Source: Larkinella knui (GTDB taxonomy: Bacteria; Bacteroidota; Bacteroidia; Cytophagales; Spirosomataceae). From it: DNA of 64,000 bases. Each line of letters begins with the position of its first letter. Position 1 is the stretch's first letter. Shown one piece after another: positions 25,991-34,054 of this stretch. The stretch lies in NCBI RefSeq assembly GCF_003858645.1, contig NZ_RQJP01000004.1, positions 186,001 to 250,000 on the forward strand. Reading direction: 5' to 3'. A program made the position numbers and the translations under genes. The notes beneath the pieces were generated by a model that was not told the DNA's origin, ran no database searches, and saw only the letters and a program-made list of their open reading frames with translations.

Positions 25991-27397
25991 TTACGGTTTC
26001 GTTTCTTGCTGTTTCGTGTAAACGATATCGATGGCGGCTCCCGAATCGCCCTGCTGCTTCATCCACTCCTGTAGTTTCCGGGTGTAGAGGTCGATCCGGC
26101 TTTTATAAGCCGGGTCGGACGCCCGGTTTTTAAATTCCCATGGATCGGCCTGTGTATCATAGAATTCGACGGCGGGGCGTTTCACAAACCGTTCCGTAAT
26201 AAACCGGGCCTGCGGGTTCGTCGCGGCCTCTTTCGTCCAGGAAAACCAGACCGAATTGCGGTCCGTCTGCTGCGGGTTCATCATAAACCGGTTGTAATAG
26301 GCCTGCTCGGGCGTCAGGTTCAGAATTAACTTATACCGCGTGTCCCGAATGCTCCGCATGGGATAGGGCGTTCCTTCCGGAATGTTGTTGTGAATGCCGT
26401 AGGCATACATCCGGGCCACCTTGCTCTGGCCCAGCAACACCGGCAGGAAGCTTTTCCCGTCCAGATTCGGAATGGCTTTGCCGCCCGCCAGGTCGATCAG
26501 CGTCGGCGTAATGTCTTCGTATTGAACGAGCGCATCGGTTTGGGTCGCGGGTTTGATCGTTCCGGGCCACTGCACGAGCATCGAGCTTTTCTGCCCAACA
26601 TCCCAGAGGTTCCATTTGGCCCCCGGAAACTGCGCGCCCTGTTCGCCCAGAAACACCACGATGGTATTTTTGTCCTGCCCGGTTTCCTTCAACAGGCGGG
26701 TAATGTCGCCCACCTGGTTGTCCAGCCGCCGGATTTCGGCCAGGTACTTGACAAACTGCGTTCGGGTTAGCTTCGTATCGACCCAATTGGCGGGCAGAAT
26801 CAGCTTCCCGGCGTTAAATTCGGTGGTATCGCCCACCGTCCAGGGCGTGTGCGGATTGATGCTCATTACAAACAGACAATACGGTTTTTCGCTGCGGGTG
26901 ATAAATTCCCTGACGTCATCCAGTTCGTAGTCGTCGGTCGGTGCGACGCAATTCGGTTCAAATCCTTTTACAATCTCAAAAGGAAAGACGGTTTTGGGTT
27001 TCGTGCTGTGGTCTTTGCCCGTCAGCCCAACGCGGTAGCCCAGATCGGCCAGGTAATGCCCGACACTTTTGAGAGGCTCACGAACCGGTTTGTGGTTCTG
27101 AAACGAACCGTGCCGAACCGGATACAAACCCGTAAACAACGACGCGCGGGTGGGCACACACATGGCTTCCGAGGTATAGATCTGGTTAAATTTCAAACCG
27201 TTTGCCGCCAGCGCATCGATGTGCGTGGTCCGCAGGTTTTTCCCGCCGTAGCAACTCAACTGCCGGCTGTCCAGGTCGTCGGCCATGATGATGATCACAT
27301 TGGGTTTGACGGGCGGCTTTTTCCGGGTAAATACGCTGGTAAAACCGCTGATCACCAGCAGGATAAGGACGATATGTTTTCTGTTTATTTCCATCAT
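25991..27397 (-). CDS. Family S1 sulfatase
   Basis: 468 residues. The N-terminal hydrophobic run (IVLILLVISGFTSVF) is a signal peptide or anchor. Metal acids in MADDLDSRQLSCYGG; formylglycine motif C80-V-P-T-R84 followed by ASLFTGLYPVRHGS. A GEQGAQ tract replaces the usual SDNG tract, so one metal ligand context is altered; the family tolerates Glu/Gln here in some subgroups. A different subfamily from its neighbours, resembling heparan-type N-sulfatases in outline. Specificity unknown. Confidence 0.9.
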   Translation of the reverse strand: MMEINRKHIVLILLVISGFTSVFTRKKPPVKPNVIIIMADDLDSRQLSCYGGKNLRTTHIDALAANGLKFNQIYTSEAMCVPTRASLFTGLYPVRHGSFQNHKPVREPLKSVGHYLADLGYRVGLTGKDHSTKPKTVFPFEIVKGFEPNCVAPTDDYELDDVREFITRSEKPYCLFVMSINPHTPWTVGDTTEFNAGKLILPANWVDTKLTRTQFVKYLAEIRRLDNQVGDITRLLKETGQDKNTIVVFLGEQGAQFPGAKWNLWDVGQKSSMLVQWPGTIKPATQTDALVQYEDITPTLIDLAGGKAIPNLDGKSFLPVLLGQSKVARMYAYGIHNNIPEGTPYPMRSIRDTRYKLILNLTPEQAYYNRFMMNPQQTDRNSVWFSWTKEAATNPQARFITERFVKRPAVEFYDTQADPWEFKNRASDPAYKSRIDLYTRKLQEWMKQQGDSGAAIDIVYTKQQETKP

Positions 27398-27432
27398 ACA
27401 CCTTCTTTTGGTTGTTTTTTCAAAGGCAGTTT

Positions 27433-28908
27433 TCAGGGAAATACTACTGGTTTTGGGGGAATATAGCGTCCGTTTTCATCCACCGGTTTTGGGTCCGCGA
27501 AAACCGGATCGGCATAGCCGACGGCTTTTTCCTGCTTACTCAATTCGCCTTTCAGCTGCGTTTTCAACCGGGCACCTTCCGCCGAATGATACAGGTTTGT
27601 GGTTTCGTTCGGATCGTTGCGCAGGTCGTACAGTTCCGACCAGTCGTCCTGGCCCGGATACAGAATCAGCTTGCCCGTTTCCGTTCGGACGGCTTTGATG
27701 GTCGGGGTGTTGTAACCGGTTTCGTAGAAATATTCGTACAGAAAGGCAGTGCGCCAGCCGACGGCTTTTTCCTCCACGAGCGGCACCCAGCTTTTTCCCT
27801 GAAACGATTCCGGCACTTGACTGCCCGCCAGATCGACCAGCGACGGTGCCAGATCCAGATTCAACACCAGCTTGTCAACCAGCTTTCCTTTGGGAAAACG
27901 GGCCGGATAGCGAACCAGCAACGGAATGCGAATGGACTCTTCATAGGCCGCCCGCTTGTCGCCCAAGTTGTGTTCGCCGAAGAAAAAGCCGTTGTCGCTC
28001 GAAAAAATGACCACCGTATTCTGGTCCAGTTGCAACGAGTCCAGTACAGCCAGAACCCGCCCCACGTTTTCGTCGACGGCTTTCAGGCAGCGGAAATAGT
28101 TGCGGATTCGCGGGTCGTTGTTTTCCGTCCAGGATGTGCTTTTGGCGGATGCCGTGGCCGGAGCGGGTTTGCCGGTATCAACTTTTCCTTTGTAGGGCGA
28201 TTTCTGATTTTCGGTAACCGGTTTAATCAGCGCAGCATCGGCGTAGGTAGCGGCATGGCGGGCCGGGGGCTGAAAAGGGCCGTGGCCGGATTTGAAACCC
28301 ACGACCAGCGCAAAGGTCCGGTCCTTGTTTTGACGAATAAACTCAAGCGCGTGGTCCGTCGACACATCGTCGACCCAGCCCTTCGTCGGCATCGGCTTCC
28401 CGTTCGCTTCAAAGGGGCAATCTTCATACTTTCCCTGACCGACAAAGCTGAATGAATAATCAAAACCGGGCCGCTTTCCCGTTTCATTTCCCATGTGCCA
28501 TTTTCCCACAAAAGCCGTTTTGTAGCCGGATTTGCGCAATACCGTAGCGTAGGTAACCGTCGTATCCGTCAATCCGGTGTGGTTATTGGCCACGCCATTC
28601 AGGTGGTTATACCGCCCGTTGAGAAGTGTAGAACGGCTCGGCGAACACAGGGAGTTGATGACAAACGCATTCCGGAAACGCACCCCTTCGCGGGCGATCC
28701 GGTCCAGATTCGGCGTTTTGAACCACGGAAACCGCGCCTGGTTGCCTTGCTCATCCTGAACAATGCTCAGGGCATCATACCGCTGATCGTCGGTATAAAT
28801 GAAAATAATATTGGGTTTGGCCGCCGACGGCTTCGACTGGCCGAAAGCGGAAAGACTCCCAACGACCCACCAAATCAGGAGGGTCAGCGAAAAACGGGCC
28901 CGTTTCAT
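27433..28908 (-). CDS. Family S1 sulfatase (GlcNAc-6-sulfatase-like group)
   Basis: 491 residues, signal peptide ending at AFGQ. Metal acids in YTDDQRYDALS; formylglycine motif C88-S-P-S-R92, then STLLNGRYNHLNGVANN, the context of N-acetylglucosamine-6-sulfatase-like members. SSDNGFFFGEH supplies the second metal site. Its ATG overlaps the rhodanese stop by four bases, so the two are co-translated. The subfamily call rests on motif context only. Confidence 0.92.
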   Translation of the reverse strand: MKRARFSLTLLIWWVVGSLSAFGQSKPSAAKPNIIFIYTDDQRYDALSIVQDEQGNQARFPWFKTPNLDRIAREGVRFRNAFVINSLCSPSRSTLLNGRYNHLNGVANNHTGLTDTTVTYATVLRKSGYKTAFVGKWHMGNETGKRPGFDYSFSFVGQGKYEDCPFEANGKPMPTKGWVDDVSTDHALEFIRQNKDRTFALVVGFKSGHGPFQPPARHAATYADAALIKPVTENQKSPYKGKVDTGKPAPATASAKSTSWTENNDPRIRNYFRCLKAVDENVGRVLAVLDSLQLDQNTVVIFSSDNGFFFGEHNLGDKRAAYEESIRIPLLVRYPARFPKGKLVDKLVLNLDLAPSLVDLAGSQVPESFQGKSWVPLVEEKAVGWRTAFLYEYFYETGYNTPTIKAVRTETGKLILYPGQDDWSELYDLRNDPNETTNLYHSAEGARLKTQLKGELSKQEKAVGYADPVFADPKPVDENGRYIPPKPVVFP

Positions 28909-29303
28909 AGTGTTTTTTTTGCTGGCAAACCGGCGGTTTTGAGGTCTTCGAATCCACCAAGGTTGTAAGCGGTTTTAAAGCCCAGCACCTGTAACGTGTC
29001 GGCGGCTTTTCCACTGCGATTCCCGGAACGGCAATACAGATAAACGGTTTTCTTTTTGTCGAGCTGGCCGATCTGCGTTTTGAAATCCGGCGCTTTGAAA
29101 TCGATGTTCGTCGCATTCACCAGGTGGCCCTCCCGGTATTCTTCCGGCGTTCGCACATCCACCAGATACGCTTCGCCTTTTTGAATTTCCCGGAGAATGG
29201 CTTCCGGCGATTTTCTGGTATCACTCAGTTTGCCCTTGCTGTCCTGCGCGAAAGCGGCAACCGACAGGCTCATAGCGAACAGAATCAGAATCATTTTTTT
29301 CAT
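28905..29303 (-). CDS. Secreted single-domain rhodanese
   Basis: 132 residues, signal peptide ending at AFAQDS. The active-site loop is intact: YLYCRSGNRSGKA, with the catalytic Cys near residue 95; DVRTPEEYREGHL is the entry motif. Rhodaneses move sulfane sulfur between thiols. A periplasmic copy inside a sulfatase operon, coupled to a sulfatase by a four-base overlap, is notable because sulfatases release sulfate and not sulfane sulfur. Its role here is unclear. Confidence 0.88.
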   Translation of the reverse strand: MKKMILILFAMSLSVAAFAQDSKGKLSDTRKSPEAILREIQKGEAYLVDVRTPEEYREGHLVNATNIDFKAPDFKTQIGQLDKKKTVYLYCRSGNRSGKAADTLQVLGFKTAYNLGGFEDLKTAGLPAKKTL

Positions 29304-29316
29304 GGTTTACCGTTGG

Positions 29317-31152
29317 TTAGAGTCCGGCCGAATTCAGCAGCGTTTGGGCCGCCCGGACATCGTAGAAATCATTGACCGGACTATTCATCGGGTTTTTCGA
29401 GACAATCTCCCGGGCCAGATCGAGCGCCGGAGCGGCATCCTTGCCCAGCGTTTGCAGCACGTTGAGCGCCTGCAACCGGGCGGGGCGGCTGGCGTTGGTC
29501 AGCGCCTTCGTCAATACCGCTACAGCTTCCTGTTTTTCTCCCAGACCGTAGAGCGCTTCGGCAGCCGCGATCTGAACGGCCACTTCCGGGTCCTGCAATA
29601 CCTTTTGCAGCGGTTCCCGGGCCGACGAAATTTTTAAAACCGTACACCCCGTAGCTGCCCAATACCGCACGGTCGGATCCGGATCGTTCAGCCGGTTGAC
29701 CAGTTCGTACGCATCCGCCGGATGGCGGGAGGAAGCCAGCGTGGCGGTTTCAATAATCCGGTCGGCGTTGTACTTGCCCTGGCGAACGTAGTCGTATAAA
29801 GGCGTCTGTTGGGCGATTCGGGCGAGGATGGCTTCGGGAATGAAGCCAACATCCCGGCTTTGCCGGAGCCACTGTTCGTTGGCTTTCCGCAGGCGAATCA
29901 GCTCTTTCGCGTAGTGGGGGTCGGTCGCCAGATTGTGAATGTTGTCGGGGTCGGCCTCCACGTCGAACAACTCCTCGGCGGGTTTGGGTTGCCAGAAGCG
30001 GGCTTGTACGTCATTCAGGCGACCGGCTTTGTATTCGGCTTCCCACGAGCCCATGGAAGGCGCCCGCCAGAGGTATTCCAGGTGCTGGCCGTAAATTTTA
30101 TGCGGCAGATAATGGCGGATGTAGCGGTATTTTTTGTCCCGTACCGACCGCGACAGATCGATCGCTTCGTCCATCCGTCCGCGAAAACCGTAGGCATACT
30201 GGTTCGGACTTTTCTGCTGGCTTCCCAGAAACGCCCGACCCGGCATGTAGTCCGGGATTTTGATGCCGGTCAGACTCAAAACCGTGGGCGCAAAATCCAG
30301 AAAGGTAACCAGCTGATCGGTTTTCGAACCGGCTTTGGCCGTGGCCAGCTGCGCGTATTTTTTCGGTAAATGGACAATCAACGGCACGTGCAAACCCGAT
30401 TCGTACATAAACCGCTTGCTGCGGCCCAACACGCCCCCGTTGTCGGCGTAGTAAAAAACAATGGTATTGTCGGCCAGACCGGCGGCTTTCAGCTCGTCGA
30501 GCAACTTACCAAACTGCTGGTCCATTGTTTCCACTTTGTCGTAATATTGCGCCCAGTCGTGTTTAAACTCGGCGGTTTTGGGGTGATACGGCGGAATCGG
30601 CGCTTTTTCCGGATCGTGGTGCAGGGCCGGAAGCGGCTGATGCAGCGAGCTTTCGTGCGAAACAAACAGGTTGAAAACCGCAAAGAACGGCTGCCCCGGT
30701 TTGCGTTTTTTATACGTCGCCGAATCGCTCGACTCGTCCCAGGCGTCGGGCTGATCGACGGTATTGTAATCCTTCTTGGCATTGTTCGAGGTATAATAGC
30801 CCGCTTCCCGCAAATACTTCGGAAAGAACTTCACAAATGACGGCACGGGATTGGTGCTGCGCATGTGTTCCGTGCCCAGCGATGGCGGATACATCCCCGT
30901 AATCAGCGTGTTGCGGGAAGGGGCGCAAACCGGCGCGGTCGAAAACGCATTTTTGTACAGAATGCTTTCGGTCGAAAACCGATCGATGTTCGGCGTGGTG
31001 GCGTACGAATTGCCGTAACAGCCGATCAGCGACGTGTTGTTGTCCTCGCTGACGATCCAGAGAATATTGGGTCGGTCGGCCGGCGTTTGCGCCCGACTCC
31101 GGACGAAACCGAGCGTCAGGAACAAGGTGAAAAGAAAGGTAGTTAGTTGCAT
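29317..31152 (-). CDS. Family S1 sulfatase with C-terminal HEAT-like repeats
   Basis: 611 residues, the longest sulfatase here. Metal acids in VSEDNNTSLIGCYGN (Glu-Asp in place of the usual Asp-Asp); formylglycine motif C76-A-P-S-R80, then NTLITGMYPPSLGTEHMRS, the outline of SGSH-like sulfamidases. Residues about 500-611 form helical repeats (RLNDPDPTVRYWAATGC, LQDPEVAVQIAAAEALYG, ALTNASRPARLQALNVLQ) of the HEAT type, likely for substrate or partner binding. Periplasmic after signal removal. Specificity unknown. Confidence 0.9.
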   Translation of the reverse strand: MQLTTFLFTLFLTLGFVRSRAQTPADRPNILWIVSEDNNTSLIGCYGNSYATTPNIDRFSTESILYKNAFSTAPVCAPSRNTLITGMYPPSLGTEHMRSTNPVPSFVKFFPKYLREAGYYTSNNAKKDYNTVDQPDAWDESSDSATYKKRKPGQPFFAVFNLFVSHESSLHQPLPALHHDPEKAPIPPYHPKTAEFKHDWAQYYDKVETMDQQFGKLLDELKAAGLADNTIVFYYADNGGVLGRSKRFMYESGLHVPLIVHLPKKYAQLATAKAGSKTDQLVTFLDFAPTVLSLTGIKIPDYMPGRAFLGSQQKSPNQYAYGFRGRMDEAIDLSRSVRDKKYRYIRHYLPHKIYGQHLEYLWRAPSMGSWEAEYKAGRLNDVQARFWQPKPAEELFDVEADPDNIHNLATDPHYAKELIRLRKANEQWLRQSRDVGFIPEAILARIAQQTPLYDYVRQGKYNADRIIETATLASSRHPADAYELVNRLNDPDPTVRYWAATGCTVLKISSAREPLQKVLQDPEVAVQIAAAEALYGLGEKQEAVAVLTKALTNASRPARLQALNVLQTLGKDAAPALDLAREIVSKNPMNSPVNDFYDVRAAQTLLNSAGL

Positions 31153-31194
31153 CGTACAGTTGGTTTTTCCGGCTTACCGGGCCATTGTGCATCC

Positions 31195-32628
31195 TCAGAG
31201 ATTTCGACCCCAGTTGGGTTTACTGAAATCCAGAAAATCGTGGTATGTTTTCATCTCGCTGATTAAACGAGCTTCCAGTTGCTGCTTTTTTTGGCTGTAA
31301 GCCGGATTGTCGGCCAGATTCCGGGTTTCGTACGGATCTTGGTTGAGGTCGAATAACTGGGTCGTTTCCTGCTGGTTGACCCGGTATTTGATCAGCTTCC
31401 AGTTGTCGGCCGTCCGAACGGCCCGCTGAAAATCGCGATAGGCGTAGTAAACCGATTCCCGACCCTGTTTTTTGGTGCCCTTGATGTAGGGATATAAACT
31501 CTGGCTCTCGACGGTTGGCGGAGCCGACAAGCCCAGAAAATCCGTCACCGTCGGGAAAACATCGGCGAGATACGCCAGCACATCGATTCGCTTGTTTTGC
31601 GGTAAAGCCGGGTGGCTGATCACCAGCGGAACCCGCATGCTGTGTTCATACAGATTCTGCTTGCCCAACAACCCGTGGCTGCCCACCGCCAGGCCATTAT
31701 CGCCCGCGAAAACAATCAGCGTATTTTCGGTTAACTTGTTCTTATCCAGCGCATCCAGAATCCGGCCAATCTGCGCATCCAGTTCCGAAATCATGCCGTA
31801 ATAGAGCGCCAGCTCCTCTTTGGCCTGCTCTTCCGTGAGCGGTCGCGGCAGGAGTTTTTCATCCCGTACGGCCAACTCGCCGTTATCAAAAGGGTGCTGT
31901 GGTAAAAAATTAGGCGGTAATTTGATTTGCGATTTCGGGTACATTTTCCGGAACGCTTCCGGCGGGGTGCGCGGGTCGTGGGGCGAGGTGAAAGCCACGT
32001 AACAGTAAAATGGCTTCGTTTCCCGGTTTTGCCGGTCCAGAAACCGGATGGCTTCGTTGGCGTAAAGTTCCGACGAGTAGGTATCCGCATTTCGGTTGGC
32101 GGCTTTAAACTGGCCGGACGGGTCGAAATCCACATACTGCGGATGTTCCTGGCCCCCTTTTTCGGGGAGGTGCATGCCACCAAAAAACAAAGCCGCACCG
32201 CCTTCGTAGCTGCGGGCAAAAGCCGCTTTGTCGTTGTGCCACTTCCCGATGGCGTAGGTCTGGTACCCTTTCGTACGCAGGTATTCGGGCAGCGTGGTGT
32301 GTTCCGGGGGAATTACTTCGCCGGTTTTCTGCAAATCGTGCAAATACCGGCCCGTATGGAGCATCGCGCGGCTCGGTACACACAACGCCCCCTGCAGTCC
32401 GCCCATCGTCTGCGCCCGCGTGAAGGCCACCCCCCGTTTCACCAGCCGGTCGAGATTGGGCGTCTGAATGGCGTCATTTCCCAGTGCATGCAGGGTGTTG
32501 TACCGTTGGTCGTCCGAATACAAAACCAGCACATTCGCGGGTTTTTTCTGTCCGAAAACCGGGTGGAAAAAACCGCTGAGACCCAGCAGCATCAATAGCA
32601 CAAAGAACTGGTTTTTTCGGGGTTGCAT
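31195..32628 (-). CDS. Family S1 sulfatase (iduronate/choline-sulfatase-like outline)
   Basis: 477 residues from the ATG at 32628, chosen over an in-frame ATG at 32673 because a signal peptide starts there (QFFVLLMLLGLSGFFHPVFG). Metal acids in YSDDQRYNTLHALGND; formylglycine motif C83-V-P-S-R87 followed by AMLHTGRY; AGDNGLAVGSHG second metal site. First sulfatase after the sterol desaturase-family gene in the direction of transcription. Specificity unknown. Confidence 0.9.
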   Translation of the reverse strand: MQPRKNQFFVLLMLLGLSGFFHPVFGQKKPANVLVLYSDDQRYNTLHALGNDAIQTPNLDRLVKRGVAFTRAQTMGGLQGALCVPSRAMLHTGRYLHDLQKTGEVIPPEHTTLPEYLRTKGYQTYAIGKWHNDKAAFARSYEGGAALFFGGMHLPEKGGQEHPQYVDFDPSGQFKAANRNADTYSSELYANEAIRFLDRQNRETKPFYCYVAFTSPHDPRTPPEAFRKMYPKSQIKLPPNFLPQHPFDNGELAVRDEKLLPRPLTEEQAKEELALYYGMISELDAQIGRILDALDKNKLTENTLIVFAGDNGLAVGSHGLLGKQNLYEHSMRVPLVISHPALPQNKRIDVLAYLADVFPTVTDFLGLSAPPTVESQSLYPYIKGTKKQGRESVYYAYRDFQRAVRTADNWKLIKYRVNQQETTQLFDLNQDPYETRNLADNPAYSQKKQQLEARLISEMKTYHDFLDFSKPNWGRNL

Positions 32629-32657
32629 GGGTGAGTGGTGGTAAAGTAAATAAACCG

Positions 32658-32705
32658 TAGTTGGCCGGGGCATTAGGTGTTAAAGTCTTCTGTCCCGGCC
32701 AACTA
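32658..32705. terminator. 12-bp perfect hairpin between desaturase and sulfatase genes
   Basis: TAGTTGGCCGGG (32658-32669) and CCCGGCCAACTA (32694-32705) pair perfectly around a 24-base loop. It sits in the 98-base gap between the desaturase stop and the first sulfatase start, so it may reduce read-through or protect the upstream SusCD message. Confidence 0.5.
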
Positions 32706-32726
32706 CTAGTGGTAAACAGCGGGTTT

Positions 32727-33668
32727 CTACATCACCTTCAATTCCGGCTCCGCATACATCGGCCCCGGCGTAAGTACCTGCGTAACCTGCGGCTGCTCAG
32801 TCACTTCCTCTTTCACCATCGGACCGTTGTGTGCCAGTTCGCTGCCTTCTTTTTTCGACTTCAGAATGGGCCACAGGAATTGCGCGTACCATTCTTCTTC
32901 CTGGTAGTGCGAAATACCGTACGACTGCGGATACTTCCGGGTAATCAGGCCCGTGCCGAAAATGACATCCCAGAGGAAAAACATATTGCCAAAATTGCCT
33001 TTGTAATGACCCACGCCGTCGTCGTTCGAATCGGCGTGGTGGGCGTGGTGCGTCGCCGGCGTTGAAATCAGTCGTTCGACCACCCAGGCCACCGGATGCA
33101 GAAATTTGTGCTCGTACAGCGGCTTGTCCCAGGGAATACTCGAATGCGCCAGGGTCGTAATCAGCGACTTGATGCCCCGAACAAACAAGGCTGGATACCC
33201 CAGACCCAGGTAAACCAGGATCGACGTCAGGTAGGTCTGCGAGAAAAACAGCGTATAAATGATGTTCTGCCGACTGGCCATTGCCATGCCCATATACGGC
33301 GCCGAATGGTGCGTCCGGTGAAACCGCCACAGAAAAGGCACTTCGTGGTGCAGCCGGTGATACCAGTATTGCGTCAGGTCGTCGGCTACGCAAAGGATGG
33401 CAAATCCCCACCAGAACGGCACCCAGTCGAAGGCGGCTTTGTAATCGGGCAGCACAAAGGGCAAAAATTTCAGACTGAAATAAGCAACCAAAGGTTTGAT
33501 AACCAGCTTGGGAATCGTGAAGCAGGCAATATCCAGCAGCCGCTCGTTCTTGCTCCAGTGCTTTTTATAGAGGCCGAACGAAAACTCGACAATACCGATC
33601 AGCAGCACCAGCGTGGGCAGTCCCCAGGTGTTGAGGTGTTCAAAAATGCCTTCAAAGAATGTAGTCAT
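32727..33668 (-). CDS. Sterol desaturase/fatty acid hydroxylase family membrane protein
   Basis: 313 residues with several membrane helices (about 15-35, 50-75, 90-110, 150-180). The eight-histidine di-iron clusters are present: HRLHH and HRTHH in the middle, HKFLHP later, and THHAHHAD near residue 217. Known members oxidise C-H bonds in sterols, hopanoids, carotenoids or fatty acyl chains. Unusual within a SusCD locus. It follows two tiny membrane protein genes and precedes ten sulfatases on the same strand. A sulfated lipid or steroid target is one reading; simple co-location is another. Confidence 0.87.
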   Translation of the reverse strand: MTTFFEGIFEHLNTWGLPTLVLLIGIVEFSFGLYKKHWSKNERLLDIACFTIPKLVIKPLVAYFSLKFLPFVLPDYKAAFDWVPFWWGFAILCVADDLTQYWYHRLHHEVPFLWRFHRTHHSAPYMGMAMASRQNIIYTLFFSQTYLTSILVYLGLGYPALFVRGIKSLITTLAHSSIPWDKPLYEHKFLHPVAWVVERLISTPATHHAHHADSNDDGVGHYKGNFGNMFFLWDVIFGTGLITRKYPQSYGISHYQEEEWYAQFLWPILKSKKEGSELAHNGPMVKEEVTEQPQVTQVLTPGPMYAEPELKVM

Positions 33669-33692
33669 GGTTTTAGAATCAAGGCGTGGAAT

Positions 33693-33860
33693 TTATTTTT
33701 TAGTCACGATCAGCGGTTTCTGCTTCGCCTTTTTCTCCCACGGGCGTTGCCCGGTGAAATAAAACGTAGCCAACATGAGCAGCACCGGCAAGGCGTAAAT
33801 GAATACGCTAAGCAGGGCGTTTCGGACGATTCGTCGCGCAATTCGGGGTTCCATTTTCAT
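33693..33860 (-). CDS. Small single-pass membrane protein (55 residues)
   Basis: Starts with ATG-AAA-ATG at 33860 and ends TAA at 33693. The sequence has a basic start (EPRIARRIVRNA), one hydrophobic segment at about 15-37 (LLSVFIYALPVLLMLATFYF), then a basic tail (WEKKAKQKPLIVTKK). Charge pattern fits a membrane peptide. It lies 24 bases before the desaturase start and 14 bases after the neighbouring small gene, so it is very likely translated. No family recognised. Confidence 0.55.
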   Translation of the reverse strand: MKMEPRIARRIVRNALLSVFIYALPVLLMLATFYFTGQRPWEKKAKQKPLIVTKK

Positions 33861-33874
33861 CGGATTCCGGGGTT

Positions 33875-34027
33875 TTAAGGGTGATTGGAAGGCGTGTTCC
33901 GGGGGGCTTTATCCAGTACTTTCTGCGTGAGTCGTAACCCCCAAAACAGAATCAGAAAGGGGAGGAGGGTGACCAGGATGCCAACGGCTATCTTTTTCAC
34001 CAGCAGGATTACGTCTGATCGGGTCAT
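33875..34027 (-). CDS. Small single-pass membrane protein (50 residues)
   Basis: ATG at 34027, TAA at 33875. Residues 7-31 are hydrophobic (LLVKKIAVGILVTLLPFLIL), followed by a short charged tail RLTQKVLDKAPRNTPSNHP. It starts 27 bases after the SusD stop, on the same strand, with the second small gene following 14 bases later. Together they fill the gap between SusD and the desaturase. No family recognised. Coding status rests on the tight spacing, the sensible start and the membrane-like composition. Confidence 0.55.
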   Translation of the reverse strand: MTRSDVILLVKKIAVGILVTLLPFLILFWGLRLTQKVLDKAPRNTPSNHP

Positions 34028-34054
34028 GATCGGTATCGGTTTGTTTGTGAAAAA

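Noticed and set aside
14854-32628. Possible loss of the formylglycine Cys in one of the sulfatases
   Set aside because: All ten keep C-x-P-x-R when read individually.
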